From the IMG/VR virus record IMGVR_UViG_3300009163_000025, positions 1-64,000 of that record: a stretch of 64,000 bases of DNA; one strand, 5' to 3'. Source of the DNA: a virus. Each line of letters starts with the position of its first letter. Within the stretch, counting starts at the first letter, position 1. The translations under genes were made by a program, and so were the position numbers. Under the pieces are notes generated by a model. It saw nothing but the letters and a program-made list of their open reading frames with translations. It had not been told where the DNA came from and searched no databases. Of the stretch, positions 1 to 9,084 are shown one piece after another.

Positions 1-305
1 CAACATCAGAGTTTGCATTATCAATTGAGAATCCTGAAGAGATGAATCAGTTGGATTTAGCATCAGATGCAATTATCAATAGCATTGATTATATCTTTGA
101 TGCGGATAATGTGTACAAACGTGAAGACTACACTAAAGAAGAATTGATTGAGTTCATTGATAATCTATCACAAAAACAATACGAAAAACTTTCATCATTT
201 TTTGAAACTATGCCAAAGTTGAAGCACGAAATCAAATGGAAATGTGCTGGCTGTGGGCAAGAAGATCATGTGACGTTGGAGGGTCTTGCAAATTTTTTCG
301 GATAA
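1..305 (+). CDS. 26: Baseplate hub subunit, T4 gp26-like (5' partial)
   Basis: The frame is open to base 1 (codons from base 3), so the N-terminus lies outside the window. The C-terminal end carries a CAGCG Cys pair followed by VTLEGLANFFG, the ending typical of T4-type baseplate hub proteins (gp26 family), which help build the central hub under the tail tube. It is followed by a gp51-like gene, the T4 gene order 26-51. Assignment rests on the C-terminal motif and context. Confidence 0.7.
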   Translation, partial: TSEFALSIENPEEMNQLDLASDAIINSIDYIFDADNVYKREDYTKEELIEFIDNLSQKQYEKLSSFFETMPKLKHEIKWKCAGCGQEDHVTLEGLANFFG

Positions 306-325
306 CATTGAGTCAAGAAAGTCTT

Positions 326-493
326 ATGAATTATTATAAGACTAACTTTGCTCTAATGCAACATCATAAATACACTTTAGAGGATTTAGAGAACATGATA
401 CCCTTTGAGAGGGAAATTTACATACTGCTTATTTCTCAACATGTGACTGAAGAAAACGAACGAATGCAAGCACAACAAGCACAGCGTAAATAA
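326..493 (+). CDS. 51: Small baseplate hub assembly protein, gp51-like
   Basis: A 55-aa protein starting MNYYKTNFALMQHHKYTLEDL and containing PFEREIY. Short proteins of this pattern follow gene 26 in T4-like phages and are annotated as hub assembly catalyst gp51. An earlier in-frame start at 236 would bury 70 nt in the upstream gene. The ATG at 326 has an AAGAAAG ribosome site about 5 nt upstream. The gp51 name comes mainly from position and pattern. Confidence 0.5.
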   Translation: MNYYKTNFALMQHHKYTLEDLENMIPFEREIYILLISQHVTEENERMQAQQAQRK

Positions 494-504
494 GGGTAAC
501 ACAA

Positions 505-1026
505 ATGGCTACAAAAGAAGAAAAAAAAGAAATTAAAGCCGAAGCAAAGGCACAAGAAGATTGGATGACTAAAAAATGGCGTCCAATGATGGCTATCATG
601 TATATGACATGCTGTATATTCGACTTTGCTATATTTCCAATCATGTTTACAGTAGTGCAGTTTTGGGAAACTTCAATTGCTAATGATGCGTTTCGTCAAT
701 GGGCTCCAATCACATTGCAAGGTGGTGGTTTATTTCATGTAGCAATGGGTGCAGTTCTTGGCGTTAGTGCATATGGCCGCACACAAGAGAAAGTTGCTGG
801 CGCAACAACAGTAAATACTGGAGTTGGTTTACAATCTTATCAAGTTGAAATGCCTATGCAACAGCCTTCAATGGAGATGAATCAACCTTCATTCCGTGGC
901 TCTTCTTATAGCAATAACCAAAACTATTCATCACCACAGCCTATGGGCATGATGAGTGGCGGTGTGGCTCCTGCTAGAAGATCATACAATAACATCGATC
1001 CAGATGCAGTCTTAGAGCGTGGTTAA
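505..1026 (+). CDS. Holin-like protein, 3-TM family
   Basis: 173 aa. After a charged N-terminus (residues 1-25, Lys/Glu rich) come two hydrophobic segments at about 29-52 and 68-90, with RPMMAIMY, QFW and WAPITLQGGGLFHVAMGAV, the pattern of the 3-TM holin family (GTA_holin_3TM type). The tail from residue 105 is Gln/Ser/Met rich and looks disordered. It would permeabilise the inner membrane at lysis. It lies between baseplate genes and a lysozyme-domain virion protein, so a virion role is also possible. Confidence 0.65.
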   Translation: MATKEEKKEIKAEAKAQEDWMTKKWRPMMAIMYMTCCIFDFAIFPIMFTVVQFWETSIANDAFRQWAPITLQGGGLFHVAMGAVLGVSAYGRTQEKVAGATTVNTGVGLQSYQVEMPMQQPSMEMNQPSFRGSSYSNNQNYSSPQPMGMMSGGVAPARRSYNNIDPDAVLERG

Positions 1027-1028
1027 TA

Positions 1029-4000
1029 ATGGCAATTAAAAATTACGGTAGAGCATTAGGACAACTTGCAACGGAATCTGTTAAAGGATCCGTGAAAGGT
1101 TTTGCAATGGGCATCAAAGGTGCCGCATTGCGTGAAATGCCTGGACTTACTGCTATGTATGGACTTAGCAGAGAAGTTAAAAATCGAGCAAACAAGTTAA
1201 GTGATGCATCAGTAGAAGCATCAGTAAAAGAACAAAGAACAAACAATGTCATTAGCATTGAGATGGTTCGACAACTCAGATCGATCAATAACAACGTTCT
1301 ACAACAAACACGTATCTCTGCACTTCAAGCAAACAATGCAAAACAAGCCGCATTGTTTGCTGAAGAAAATGATAGAGAAAAAGCACAAAGAGACAAAGAA
1401 TTACTAGATGCAATCAAATCACTCAAGGGTGGTGGGGGTGTTGCTGGTGCTTTAGGTTCTGCTGGTGGCGCTGGCGCTGGAGGAAAAGGACTTTTAGGCA
1501 CACTATTTGATGTGCTACAAAATGCAAGTTTGTTAGAGGCTCTTGGTGGCTACTTTGGTGGCAAAGCCATTCTTGACAAAGGTAAAGCAATATTCGGTAA
1601 AGGTGCTGGCGGTGTTCCTACAACTGGTGGCGGTGTTCCTACAACTGGAGGTACTGGAGGTAAACCACCTACTAGTGGATCACCACCTGTTGGCGGTGGC
1701 GGAAAAGTAATTCCATTCCCTGGTGGTAAAGCACCAACTCCTCCTACGGGAGGTGCTGGTGGCGGATGGATGAGAGGGGCTGCCGGCATGGCAGGAAGAG
1801 GCGCATTGCGTTTTATTCCTTATGTTGGTTGGGCGTTACTTGCCGCCGAAGTTGGTTATGAAGCATACAAAATTTTTGGTTCATCCGGTGGGCAAGGACC
1901 AAATAAGAAAAAACCTCAAGGTGATGTTAGTGGTGGCTTTGATGCGATGGGTAATTACACTGGAGGTGGAGAACTTGGTGGTGGATTATCTGAAGCGGCA
2001 CAGACAGTTTTAGGAAAAGGAAAATATGCAATAGGTGGTCCTAGAAGAAGATCAACTGTTGGTGCAGTTAAAGCAAATGCCGCAGAGTTCATTACGGGTA
2101 AAGAAGGATTCAGTAGCACAGCATATAAAGACACTAATAAAATGGCTATTGGTTATGGGCACAATATTACTGACGCAGAAATCAAAGCAGGTGAAATTGA
2201 TTTGGGTGGCGGTGACAAAATCAAGATTTCTGGTGAAGGTGGTAAAGATACTACAGTAACAAAAGAACAAGCAAATAAATTATTCTCTAAAGATTTAGGA
2301 AAATATGAGTCTGTTGTTGTTGCATCTATTGGCCAAGAAGCATATAATAAATTATCAGAAAATCAAAGAACTGCAATTCTAAGTTATGTTTATAACACGG
2401 GTTCAGTACCTAAAGGTTTTGCTGAAGCAATTAAATCTGGAAACTATGCGGCCGCAGCCGCTTCAATTCGCAATGGTGTTGCGAATGTTGATCCTAGTAA
2501 AGTTTCTGGATGGAGCAAAGAAAAGATTGCACAAGTCAATGATAGTCTCAAGAAAAGAAGAGAAGACGAAGCAAAACTATTTGATACTGCTGGTGGCGTA
2601 ACGCCTGAAGGACGTAGTGCTGGTGGAACTACTGGTGGTGCAGTCACAGCAAAAACATCTGGTAATCTTACTCCAGTATCGAGAGTGACAGCCAATGATC
2701 CAACAAATCTTTATACTGAATCAAATGGTCTTCAAGTATTAAAATCTGAATTAGGACAATCAAGAAACACTTCAGGAAGTGGTTTAAAACTATTAAGCGG
2801 TCCTATTCAAGTTGAAGATAAAAAAGCGAATTCTATTGCGGTACAACAACTTAAAGAAACTAAAACAGTTGCTAGAGCAACTTCTGTTGTTTCTAAGATT
2901 ACAACTGCTAGAGAAACATCACGCAAAGAAACTCCTGAACAAAAACTTCTTCGCAGAGCAAATCAAACATTCTTAAATCAATTTCAAAGTACAACTCAAC
3001 GTTTATTGAGTAAAGCAATTTATGATACACTTGTTGTTGGTGCATATGGTAAAGAGGGTTCACGCAATCTTGTAACTAAACAACAAGCACAAGGTGAAAT
3101 GTTCCGTGGCCAACAATTAGCAAATATTGTCGGGTTAAAAACAGGTAGTGAAAAACTTATTTCAAATCTATTTGGTAAACAAATAGGCAAAGCATACGGA
3201 CCAATGTTTGCACAACTTGGTACTGCGTATCTTGAAGTTGGTTCTAGATTCGTTGGGCGTGGATTGTTTAGTGGCGCAGGATTCAACGATAAAGATTCAG
3301 ATGCATTAAGTGGACAGATTTTAGGTAATTTTGCAAGAGGTAATAAGCAAGCCGCCACAGAACAATTACTGTATGGTATGACGGGAATTGCTTCTGGACC
3401 TGAATCTATATTTTTTAAGTATGGATTTAATTCTAGTCAACAAGGCGCAAACTTCTTAGGTGGTGTGGGTGCGGCACAATTGACTGCACCGATTGCTGGA
3501 ATGATGGGTGGTAATCAACCAACATATCGTGGTCCAAATGGACAAACATATGGTGCTGGTCAGTATCCAATGATGCAACCTGCAAATATGCAAGGCGCAT
3601 ATTATACAGGAACAAATGCAAGAGGTAATGAGCAAACATTTGTAAATCCTGCAATGATGCAAACTGCACTTGAAGCAGACAAAGCGTCTAGAGATTCATT
3701 ACCACATATCGCAAAAGGTACTTGGGACGCATTAGATCAAGCAAAAGCGGCTACTAAAGAAGCAGAGAAACAATATCTAGCCGCCGAAGCAGGATCATCT
3801 GAATATCGTATAGCACAAGAGGCTAGAGAACAAGCACAAGTACGTGAAACACAAATCACAAATGATATTCTAAGAACAAAACCAGGTGCTGTTGGTGGTG
3901 GTTCTAGTGCAGGCGGAACCTTCATGTCTAGCATGGGGAATTTTGCATTTGACTTAGGCACATCACTTGTTGCAAGTAAGTTAACGCAAAACATTAAGAA

Positions 4001-5387
4001 TCCATATCTAAAAGCGTTTGCTAATTTTGGTATTTCCTCAGCGGCTAGTTCATTTATTAGACCAATGATATTTGGTGCACCAGCGGCAGCCGGTGCGGCC
4101 GCATCTGCAACACCTTCTTTATTTACTGCTGGTAATGCATCACAATTAGGTCAAAGCGTGATGCCGGGAAGCGCAGTAGGCTTTGCTGGTACCGCAGGAA
4201 ATATTTTAGCAAATTCAGGTTACACAACTGCTGGTAACTTTATGAGCGGTGTTCAATCTGGTATGAATCTTGCATCCGGTACTGCTGAAGGTGTTGGTTA
4301 TGCCGCATCTGGTGTGGGTGGATCATTAGCGGCTGGAGAAACAGTTGGTCAAGTTTTAAGTGCTGTTGCACCTTATGCACCTTATGCGGCCGCAATATTA
4401 CAATTGGCTAAAGGTGATGTTAAAGGTGCGGCTGTGACTGCTGGATTTACGTATGCTGGTCAAGCCATTGGTAACTTTTTCTTTCCGGGAGTTGGCGGTG
4501 TAGTTGGTGGTATTATTGGTTCTATTGTTGGGTCAATATTTGGAAGAAGTAAGCCAAGAACACCAGAACCTGCACTCTTAAGAGTTATTGGTGCATCAGG
4601 AAATGATGTAACTGCTCTCGCAACAACATATACAAATGATAATCCTGATCCATCATGGACAAAATTTGCAGATACGATATTAGTTGCTTTGTTTAATTCG
4701 GCAAAGTTAATGCAACAAATGTCGGGAAAAACTTTGCCGTTTGAAAATATTGGTATTTACTTACACTCTACCGGTGGTATTACTTTATGTTTGTTTCAAA
4801 CAGGTGAGGCAACAAATAATGCAACTCCTAAATGGAATAAAAACTTTGGTGCGTTGAGTGCATGGAAAGCAGGTACTGGTATTACTGGCATGATTGAATA
4901 CATGCGTGATTGTATAAAACAAGGCGCAGATTCGGTTACAGCAGATAAACTAGATAAAGCAACTACAGAATTAAAATCTAAAAACATTACAGCAATCACT
5001 TCTGGTTTACTTACTGAATTGAAGACTGGTGGACAATATGATTTAACTAAAGGTGTTGGGTATAATACAGGTAAACCAACATCTGTTGGTGGCACAGGCG
5101 AGGCAAAAACTAGAGCCGGTGCTGTTAATCTTGGTTCTATTAATAACGCATCTAATGTTACATCATTGACTGCCGCAAGAGCAAACACTTCAGCAACCGC
5201 TTTAGTTCCAACATCAGGTGATACAACAAATGTAAGTACTATGGCTCCAACAAATTCTGTTGTTGCTGTTGGTGGTAGTTCTCAAGTTGACAATTCTATG
5301 AGTGTTACTAATATTAATCAGATTAGTACAATGAATGATCCATGGAGAAGAGGTGGCGTCAATACTGATTATCAATTAGCCGCATAA
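1029..5387 (+). CDS. Giant virion-associated protein with internal GH24 lysozyme domain
   Basis: 1452 aa. Residues 40-130 are helical and charged (coiled-coil like). About 130-255 is a Gly/Pro-rich linker. About 350-520 is a T4-lysozyme-type GH24 domain, with Glu359 and Asp368 nine residues apart as in T4 lysozyme (E11/D20), then IGYGH and a KKRREDEAKLF end. The remainder is Ala/Gly rich with small-residue hydrophobic stretches, including a GxxxG-rich segment near 1150-1175. It probably digests peptidoglycan during DNA entry, as a hub-lysozyme or ejected internal protein. It starts 2 nt after the holin stop. Exact virion role unknown. Confidence 0.7.
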   Translation: MAIKNYGRALGQLATESVKGSVKGFAMGIKGAALREMPGLTAMYGLSREVKNRANKLSDASVEASVKEQRTNNVISIEMVRQLRSINNNVLQQTRISALQANNAKQAALFAEENDREKAQRDKELLDAIKSLKGGGGVAGALGSAGGAGAGGKGLLGTLFDVLQNASLLEALGGYFGGKAILDKGKAIFGKGAGGVPTTGGGVPTTGGTGGKPPTSGSPPVGGGGKVIPFPGGKAPTPPTGGAGGGWMRGAAGMAGRGALRFIPYVGWALLAAEVGYEAYKIFGSSGGQGPNKKKPQGDVSGGFDAMGNYTGGGELGGGLSEAAQTVLGKGKYAIGGPRRRSTVGAVKANAAEFITGKEGFSSTAYKDTNKMAIGYGHNITDAEIKAGEIDLGGGDKIKISGEGGKDTTVTKEQANKLFSKDLGKYESVVVASIGQEAYNKLSENQRTAILSYVYNTGSVPKGFAEAIKSGNYAAAAASIRNGVANVDPSKVSGWSKEKIAQVNDSLKKRREDEAKLFDTAGGVTPEGRSAGGTTGGAVTAKTSGNLTPVSRVTANDPTNLYTESNGLQVLKSELGQSRNTSGSGLKLLSGPIQVEDKKANSIAVQQLKETKTVARATSVVSKITTARETSRKETPEQKLLRRANQTFLNQFQSTTQRLLSKAIYDTLVVGAYGKEGSRNLVTKQQAQGEMFRGQQLANIVGLKTGSEKLISNLFGKQIGKAYGPMFAQLGTAYLEVGSRFVGRGLFSGAGFNDKDSDALSGQILGNFARGNKQAATEQLLYGMTGIASGPESIFFKYGFNSSQQGANFLGGVGAAQLTAPIAGMMGGNQPTYRGPNGQTYGAGQYPMMQPANMQGAYYTGTNARGNEQTFVNPAMMQTALEADKASRDSLPHIAKGTWDALDQAKAATKEAEKQYLAAEAGSSEYRIAQEAREQAQVRETQITNDILRTKPGAVGGGSSAGGTFMSSMGNFAFDLGTSLVASKLTQNIKNPYLKAFANFGISSAASSFIRPMIFGAPAAAGAAASATPSLFTAGNASQLGQSVMPGSAVGFAGTAGNILANSGYTTAGNFMSGVQSGMNLASGTAEGVGYAASGVGGSLAAGETVGQVLSAVAPYAPYAAAILQLAKGDVKGAAVTAGFTYAGQAIGNFFFPGVGGVVGGIIGSIVGSIFGRSKPRTPEPALLRVIGASGNDVTALATTYTNDNPDPSWTKFADTILVALFNSAKLMQQMSGKTLPFENIGIYLHSTGGITLCLFQTGEATNNATPKWNKNFGALSAWKAGTGITGMIEYMRDCIKQGADSVTADKLDKATTELKSKNITAITSGLLTELKTGGQYDLTKGVGYNTGKPTSVGGTGEAKTRAGAVNLGSINNASNVTSLTAARANTSATALVPTSGDTTNVSTMAPTNSVVAVGGSSQVDNSMSVTNINQISTMNDPWRRGGVNTDYQLAA

Positions 5388-5412
5388 AAAAAGGGGAGCA
5401 TTTCTGCTCCCC
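5386..5412 (-). terminator. Rho-independent terminator of the gene 32 transcript
   Basis: Perfect 8-bp stem GGGGAGCA/TGCTCCCC with a 4-nt loop at 5393-5412, flanked on the left by seven A, which read as U7 on the minus strand. It ends transcription just after gene 32 and also separates it from the convergent plus-strand virion gene. Confidence 0.85.
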
Positions 5413-5442
5413 AAAATCATAACAAACAAAGGAGAAGAGGAA

Positions 5443-6339
5443 TTAATCCTCGGCTAACTTCTCAAAGTAACTCACATCATCTTCATCATCAAATTTGCTA
5501 GACTGCTCTACAGTAGTCTTAGGCTTTGCAACTGGTGCTTGAATTGGTGCGCTAGGCTTAGCAACTGCTTCAGCATATTCACCACTACCTTCAAGACCCA
5601 AAACTTTGTTCAAACGTGCTTTGAGTTCATCATATGATTTGAAATTCTTTTCACTCAAGAATTCAGAAAGCAAATGCTCTGACTTCCAAATCTTTTCCAA
5701 GTCATCTTCATCTTGCGACAAAGGTGCTGGTGATTCAAATTCAGACTTGTCATAGTTCTGATAGCCTTCTACTTTACGAATCTTCAACTTGAAGTTTGCA
5801 CCTTCCCACAAGTCAAACGGATTAACAGGTGTTTCATCCTCAAACTCAGGATTCATCATGTCATTCAACTTGTCGAAAATTTTCTTACCGAATTTAAACA
5901 GTTTAACTGTTCCATCATTGTCAGGATTAGCGGCATCCTTAATGATGTATACGTTTGCAATGTATTGCAATTTACGTTTTTGTTTACGTGCAATGTCTTT
6001 ATTTGCTTCAACGCCAGAGTTCCATAGAACAGTATTGTGTTCTGAAACTGGATCTTTCTTGTTGAGCGTAGTCAACGAATTCTCAATGTACCAACCACCT
6101 GGTCCTTGGAATGAATGACTGAAGACTTGAACCCAAGGTACATCTTCGCCTGCGGGTGCGGGAAGAAAACGGATCGTTGCGAAACCGTTACCTGCTTTAT
6201 CTACTGTGGGTTTCCAGAAGCGGTTGTCTTCATAAGACTTTTTACCTTCTTCTTTATTTCCTAGTTTTGAAATCTCGCTAGTGAGTTTCTCTAGGTCTGC
6301 GTTGCGTGACTTTTTCAAGTCTGCGAATGATGTTGCCAT
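5443..6339 (-). CDS. 32: Single-stranded DNA-binding protein gp32
   Basis: 298 aa, close to T4 gp32 (301). The conserved OB-fold core is clear: NGFATIRFLP (51-60), HSFQGPGGWYIE (75-86), LFKFGKKIFDK and PFDLWEGANFKLK. The C-terminus is acidic (DDEDDVSYFEKLAED), the tail through which gp32 recruits replication partners. T4's zinc ligands are mostly missing: His75 aligns with T4 His64, but the Cys positions are Asn/Asp/Ser here. It coats ssDNA in replication and recombination. It follows genes 33 and 59 in T4 order and is closed by a terminator. Confidence 0.97.
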   Translation of the reverse strand: MATSFADLKKSRNADLEKLTSEISKLGNKEEGKKSYEDNRFWKPTVDKAGNGFATIRFLPAPAGEDVPWVQVFSHSFQGPGGWYIENSLTTLNKKDPVSEHNTVLWNSGVEANKDIARKQKRKLQYIANVYIIKDAANPDNDGTVKLFKFGKKIFDKLNDMMNPEFEDETPVNPFDLWEGANFKLKIRKVEGYQNYDKSEFESPAPLSQDEDDLEKIWKSEHLLSEFLSEKNFKSYDELKARLNKVLGLEGSGEYAEAVAKPSAPIQAPVAKPKTTVEQSSKFDDEDDVSYFEKLAED

Positions 6340-6363
6340 ATTAGTATCCTCGTATTAAATGTA

Positions 6364-6483
6364 TTAAATGTATGTTTTTGCTTGTCCACGTTTATCATAA
6401 TCTACTATCTTATATAGTCGATCATAATCCTCTTTCTTGGCTAATAAGATACAAATCTTCTCAGGTTTGTTTACTATTGCCAC
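6364..6483 (-). CDS. Small hypothetical protein after gp59
   Basis: 39 codons from a GTG that overlaps the gp59 stop (TAGTG), reading VAIVNKPEKICILLAKKEDYDRL. A longer version from an ATG at 6561 would overlap gp59 by 79 nt. No function recognised. The short start is preferred for its junction overlap, but the ribosome site is weak, so this may not be a gene. Confidence 0.35.
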   Translation of the reverse strand: MAIVNKPEKICILLAKKEDYDRLYKIVDYDKRGQAKTYI

Positions 6484-7082
6484 TATGCTGTTACAATTTC
6501 TCGTAACGTTTTTTTCATCTTTACCGTATCGTAACTTAAGAAGGGCTGGTACTTTTTGCATATCTTACTTACCTCTTTGTAAATTGGATCATGAATCATT
6601 ATATCATACCTCTTCACAAAATGCAACACAGAATTGAGTATTGCCAATGTTTCGAGACTGATATCTCCCCTTAGATATTTTTTGATAATTGGTGGATGAT
6701 CGCCACCTTTAGAATCAAAAAACTCATTCAACTGTTCTGGAGTCCATCCAGAAACAAAATCCATTTCATTCTTAAAGATATAAGTCAAAGACTCTTGCCT
6801 TCGCTTCCATTCTTTATATCTGTCTTCACACTCTTCAGATAATAGTTCACCAACCCACATCTTTGTATCATGTAAGAAGTTAGAGACTAAAAACTCTTCC
6901 AAGTATGCATCTTTTCGATTGCCTAGTTTAGCAAAAAAGATTTTGTCTTTTCGTTTCATAAAAGAATCGTATGTGACATTTACTTTTTTGTTGTACTTGA
7001 ACCAATCATAACTATCTTGCGTAAAGTGATTTTTTATACCCAAATAAACTTTGTACGCATCTATTGCATCCATTTTATTCAA
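6483..7082 (-). CDS. 59: Helicase loader gp59
   Basis: 199 aa (T4 gp59 is 217). The N-terminus MDAIDAYKVYLGIKNHF..DSYDWFKYNKKV is the hallmark of the T4 gene 59 family; the rest is helical and basic. gp59 loads the gp41 replicative helicase onto gp32-coated forked DNA. It lies between genes 33 and 32 exactly as in T4, with a 4-nt ATGA overlap with gene 33. Confidence 0.92.
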   Translation of the reverse strand: MNKMDAIDAYKVYLGIKNHFTQDSYDWFKYNKKVNVTYDSFMKRKDKIFFAKLGNRKDAYLEEFLVSNFLHDTKMWVGELLSEECEDRYKEWKRRQESLTYIFKNEMDFVSGWTPEQLNEFFDSKGGDHPPIIKKYLRGDISLETLAILNSVLHFVKRYDIMIHDPIYKEVSKICKKYQPFLSYDTVKMKKTLREIVTA

Positions 7083-7321
7083 TCGTCAACCTCAATAGGT
7101 AATCTTGCTCTGTTAATTGTAATCATTCTTGATTTGATAGCCTCACCCTCAATAGATGCTTTCATCTTTGGAGTGATGAGACCAGCCGCAGTTTCTATCT
7201 CAAGATTTCGTTCTTCGCAAAAGAGTAGAACCGCTTCAATCATTGTAATAGGATGTTTCTCTATTACAAGTTTCTTGATATGCGCTTCAAACTCTTTCGG
7301 AGTTAAAATATTCAGACTCAT
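7079..7321 (-). CDS. 33: Late-transcription coactivator gp33
   Basis: 80 aa (T4 gp33 is 112). The core ILTPKEFEAHIKKLV..PITMIEAVLLFCEERNLEIETAAGLI matches the phage late-transcription coactivator family. gp33 bridges RNA polymerase, the late sigma gp55 and the sliding clamp. Its presence agrees with the TATAAATA late boxes at 36415 and 50065. It overlaps its neighbours by 4 nt on both sides. Confidence 0.88.
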   Translation of the reverse strand: MSLNILTPKEFEAHIKKLVIEKHPITMIEAVLLFCEERNLEIETAAGLITPKMKASIEGEAIKSRMITINRARLPIEVDD

Positions 7322-7503
7322 TCTGACCTTATTGAAATAATCTTGCCGTTCTGGTAATGTCCGAACTTGTTCTTCTGATTCGTTGGAACCGCAGTACGAT
7401 ATTCGGGGTTGTTTAATTCTTCGGGTGTTGCTGAATAGAATTTAGGATTCACTTTCTTGTTTGAAAAATTCCTAATTTTAAATTCTTTCTTTTCTGTTTT
7501 CAT
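7318..7503 (-). CDS. Hypothetical protein, early operon
   Basis: 61 aa from the ATG at 7503 (MKTEKKEFKIRNFSNKK); a longer version starting at 7545 extends further into the SleB gene. Basic, with no recognised domain. The stop overlaps the gp33 start (ATGA), so it is translated with the 33-59-32 group. Confidence 0.6.
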   Translation of the reverse strand: MKTEKKEFKIRNFSNKKVNPKFYSATPEELNNPEYRTAVPTNQKNKFGHYQNGKIISIRSE

Positions 7504-8023
7504 AATGTTTAGTCCTATAGAATACATGATCACCAATTTGAACAACTTTCACAGCATGTCTAGCCCAATCAGGTTTGACATATGTTGCGTGGAAATGTGT
7601 TGCTCCCTCTAATAGACTAATTATAGCAGTATCCTTCGATTTTGTCAAGAGCATCTTCGCCACATCATAGCATTCTTTCCATAGTGCTACATTGGGTGGA
7701 GACTTTACATTACCACCAGTGTACCAAGAGAACTGTTGTGGTTCGGTGACAACCGCTTGTATTGTTTTTGGAAATCTATTGTCCTTAAGACGATTAAGTG
7801 TAACGATACCAACTGCAATCTTACCAATGAGTGGTTCTTTACCTGCTTCGTAGTAGATGTTCATTGTTAACCAGTATAGGTCTGCTTTTGATCCATCGTT
7901 ACTTGAAATTAAATCTTTGTATGATATATTTGTTTGTTTTTTATCTTGAGCATATGTTTGATTTGACATTGCCATTAAACAGATAAGTACAAATACTCCA
8001 ACCTTTTTTAAGAAGGTTCCCAT
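7478..8023 (-). CDS. SleB-type cell-wall hydrolase (Hydrolase_2), secreted
   Basis: 181 aa. An N-terminal signal peptide (residues 1-25, hydrophobic VGVFVLICLMAMS) is followed by a Hydrolase_2/SleB lytic domain with NIYYEAGKEP (catalytic Glu59), GKIAVGIVTLNRL and a PQQFSWY segment. The family cleaves peptidoglycan glycan strands. A signal peptide implies Sec export to the periplasm. It is one of several peptidoglycan-active proteins here. Its 3' part holds a strong promoter for the downstream early genes. Confidence 0.88.
   Translation of the reverse strand: MGTFLKKVGVFVLICLMAMSNQTYAQDKKQTNISYKDLISSNDGSKADLYWLTMNIYYEAGKEPLIGKIAVGIVTLNRLKDNRFPKTIQAVVTEPQQFSWYTGGNVKSPPNVALWKECYDVAKMLLTKSKDTAIISLLEGATHFHATYVKPDWARHAVKVVQIGDHVFYRTKHYENRKERI
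7620..7648 (-). promoter_or_regulatory. Sigma70-type promoter inside the SleB gene
   Basis: On the minus strand TTGACA (7648-7643), a 17-nt spacer, then TATAAT (7625-7620), a perfect consensus promoter inside coding sequence. It would drive the 61-aa gene, 33, 59 and 32 independently of the hydrolase. Confidence 0.75.
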
Positions 8024-8043
8024 ATTTTCCCCTTTCGTTTAAT

Positions 8044-8099
8044 GAGGTGCTGTTGTAGCACCTCTTACGCACGTAGAATGCGTCCCACAAAAAATGTGG
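8044..8099. other. Three small hairpins between operons
   Basis: GAGGTGCT/AGCACCTC (8-bp stem, 8044-8064), ACGCA/TGCGT, and CCACA/TGTGG with an A-rich loop (8085-8099). There is no clear U-run on either strand, so terminator function is only possible. They separate the sugar cassette from the hydrolase gene. Confidence 0.4.
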
Positions 8100-8100
8100 A

Positions 8101-9084
8101 TTAGTTATTTAGTATTTTATTGAGAATTCTCGAATAATCTGACCAAACACTTTCCTTACTGTATGCTTTATACAGAGGTTCTAACGGCGTAGTTCCATTT
8201 GCAATGATTTGCTTAATGCTACTATTTTCAATTAAAACGCTAGGTTTTAAGTCCCAATAGTTTCGCATTTGATGACTACGTGTTACTGCAATAGGGCGTC
8301 CTGCCGCTAGTGCATAGTCTGGACTACTTGCTAGTCCACATCCATCTAGATAATCATAGAAGTAACAGTTAATCGTGTTTTGCGCTAACAAGTCAATAAT
8401 CTGTTGAGTATCTAATAGATCGTGTGTGATGATAACATCAATTCCTGGTTTTGTGATAATGCGTTTAACTTCTTCTGCTCTTGCGAGTGCATTACTTCCT
8501 TTGCGTCCATGAACTTGATCTTCATAGAAGCCAAATGGAATGTGAAGTCGCAATGTTGCTTCATCAAATTCTTCTTGCACTTGATGTGCTAGTCTAGCAA
8601 TGCCTTTGTGTGGAGGACCAAAACCTTGAAAACCAATGATTGGTTTCTCAGGTTCAACATATGATACAGTTGGTTTACCTGGAAGTAAACGATTTGTCGT
8701 AAACACATATGGTGTTTCTTTTACACTAGGGTCATCTGCAATAATGTATTCCCAACCATGATTGAATCGTGGCCAGTATGCATCTGCAATTGATTGGCTC
8801 ATGTCATGCATGATTCGAATGTGTTTAATCTGAGGAAACGTATTTCTCAAATGTGGATGATCCATCCATGGTGTTGTTCCTGGTGCGTAGTTGTAAACAA
8901 TTGCTTCTGGATTGAATGCGAGAATTGCATCTTCTACTGTATTAAGAGTATCCGCATAAACCATCTTGAAATTAAATTCAGGATGTTCAAGCAATACTTT
9001 ACCAGTAACATCTCCCATCAATCCAATACCACAAGCGGCTTTATCACCTAGTGTCTGTGTAACAAATAATATAGTGCGTTTCAT
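8101..9084 (-). CDS. Glycosyltransferase-like protein (GT-B type)
   Basis: 327 aa. The N-terminal Rossmann-like half begins TILFVTQTLGDKAACGIGL, has an IVYNYAPGTTPW turn, and a second half begins after KPIIGFQGFGPPHKGIARL. A C-terminal GxxxSPDYALAAGRPIAVT segment resembles the donor-binding region of GT4-like enzymes. It probably transfers a sugar from the nucleotide sugars made by this cassette. It resembles the protein at 10518-11444 in plan. Donor and acceptor unknown. Last gene of the operon. Confidence 0.6.
   Translation of the reverse strand: MKRTILFVTQTLGDKAACGIGLMGDVTGKVLLEHPEFNFKMVYADTLNTVEDAILAFNPEAIVYNYAPGTTPWMDHPHLRNTFPQIKHIRIMHDMSQSIADAYWPRFNHGWEYIIADDPSVKETPYVFTTNRLLPGKPTVSYVEPEKPIIGFQGFGPPHKGIARLAHQVQEEFDEATLRLHIPFGFYEDQVHGRKGSNALARAEEVKRIITKPGIDVIITHDLLDTQQIIDLLAQNTINCYFYDYLDGCGLASSPDYALAAGRPIAVTRSHQMRNYWDLKPSVLIENSSIKQIIANGTTPLEPLYKAYSKESVWSDYSRILNKILNN

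Noticed and set aside
1550-1789. Minus-strand Pro-rich frame opposite the lysozyme-domain protein
   Set aside because: Shadow of the Gly-rich linker of the plus-strand gene.
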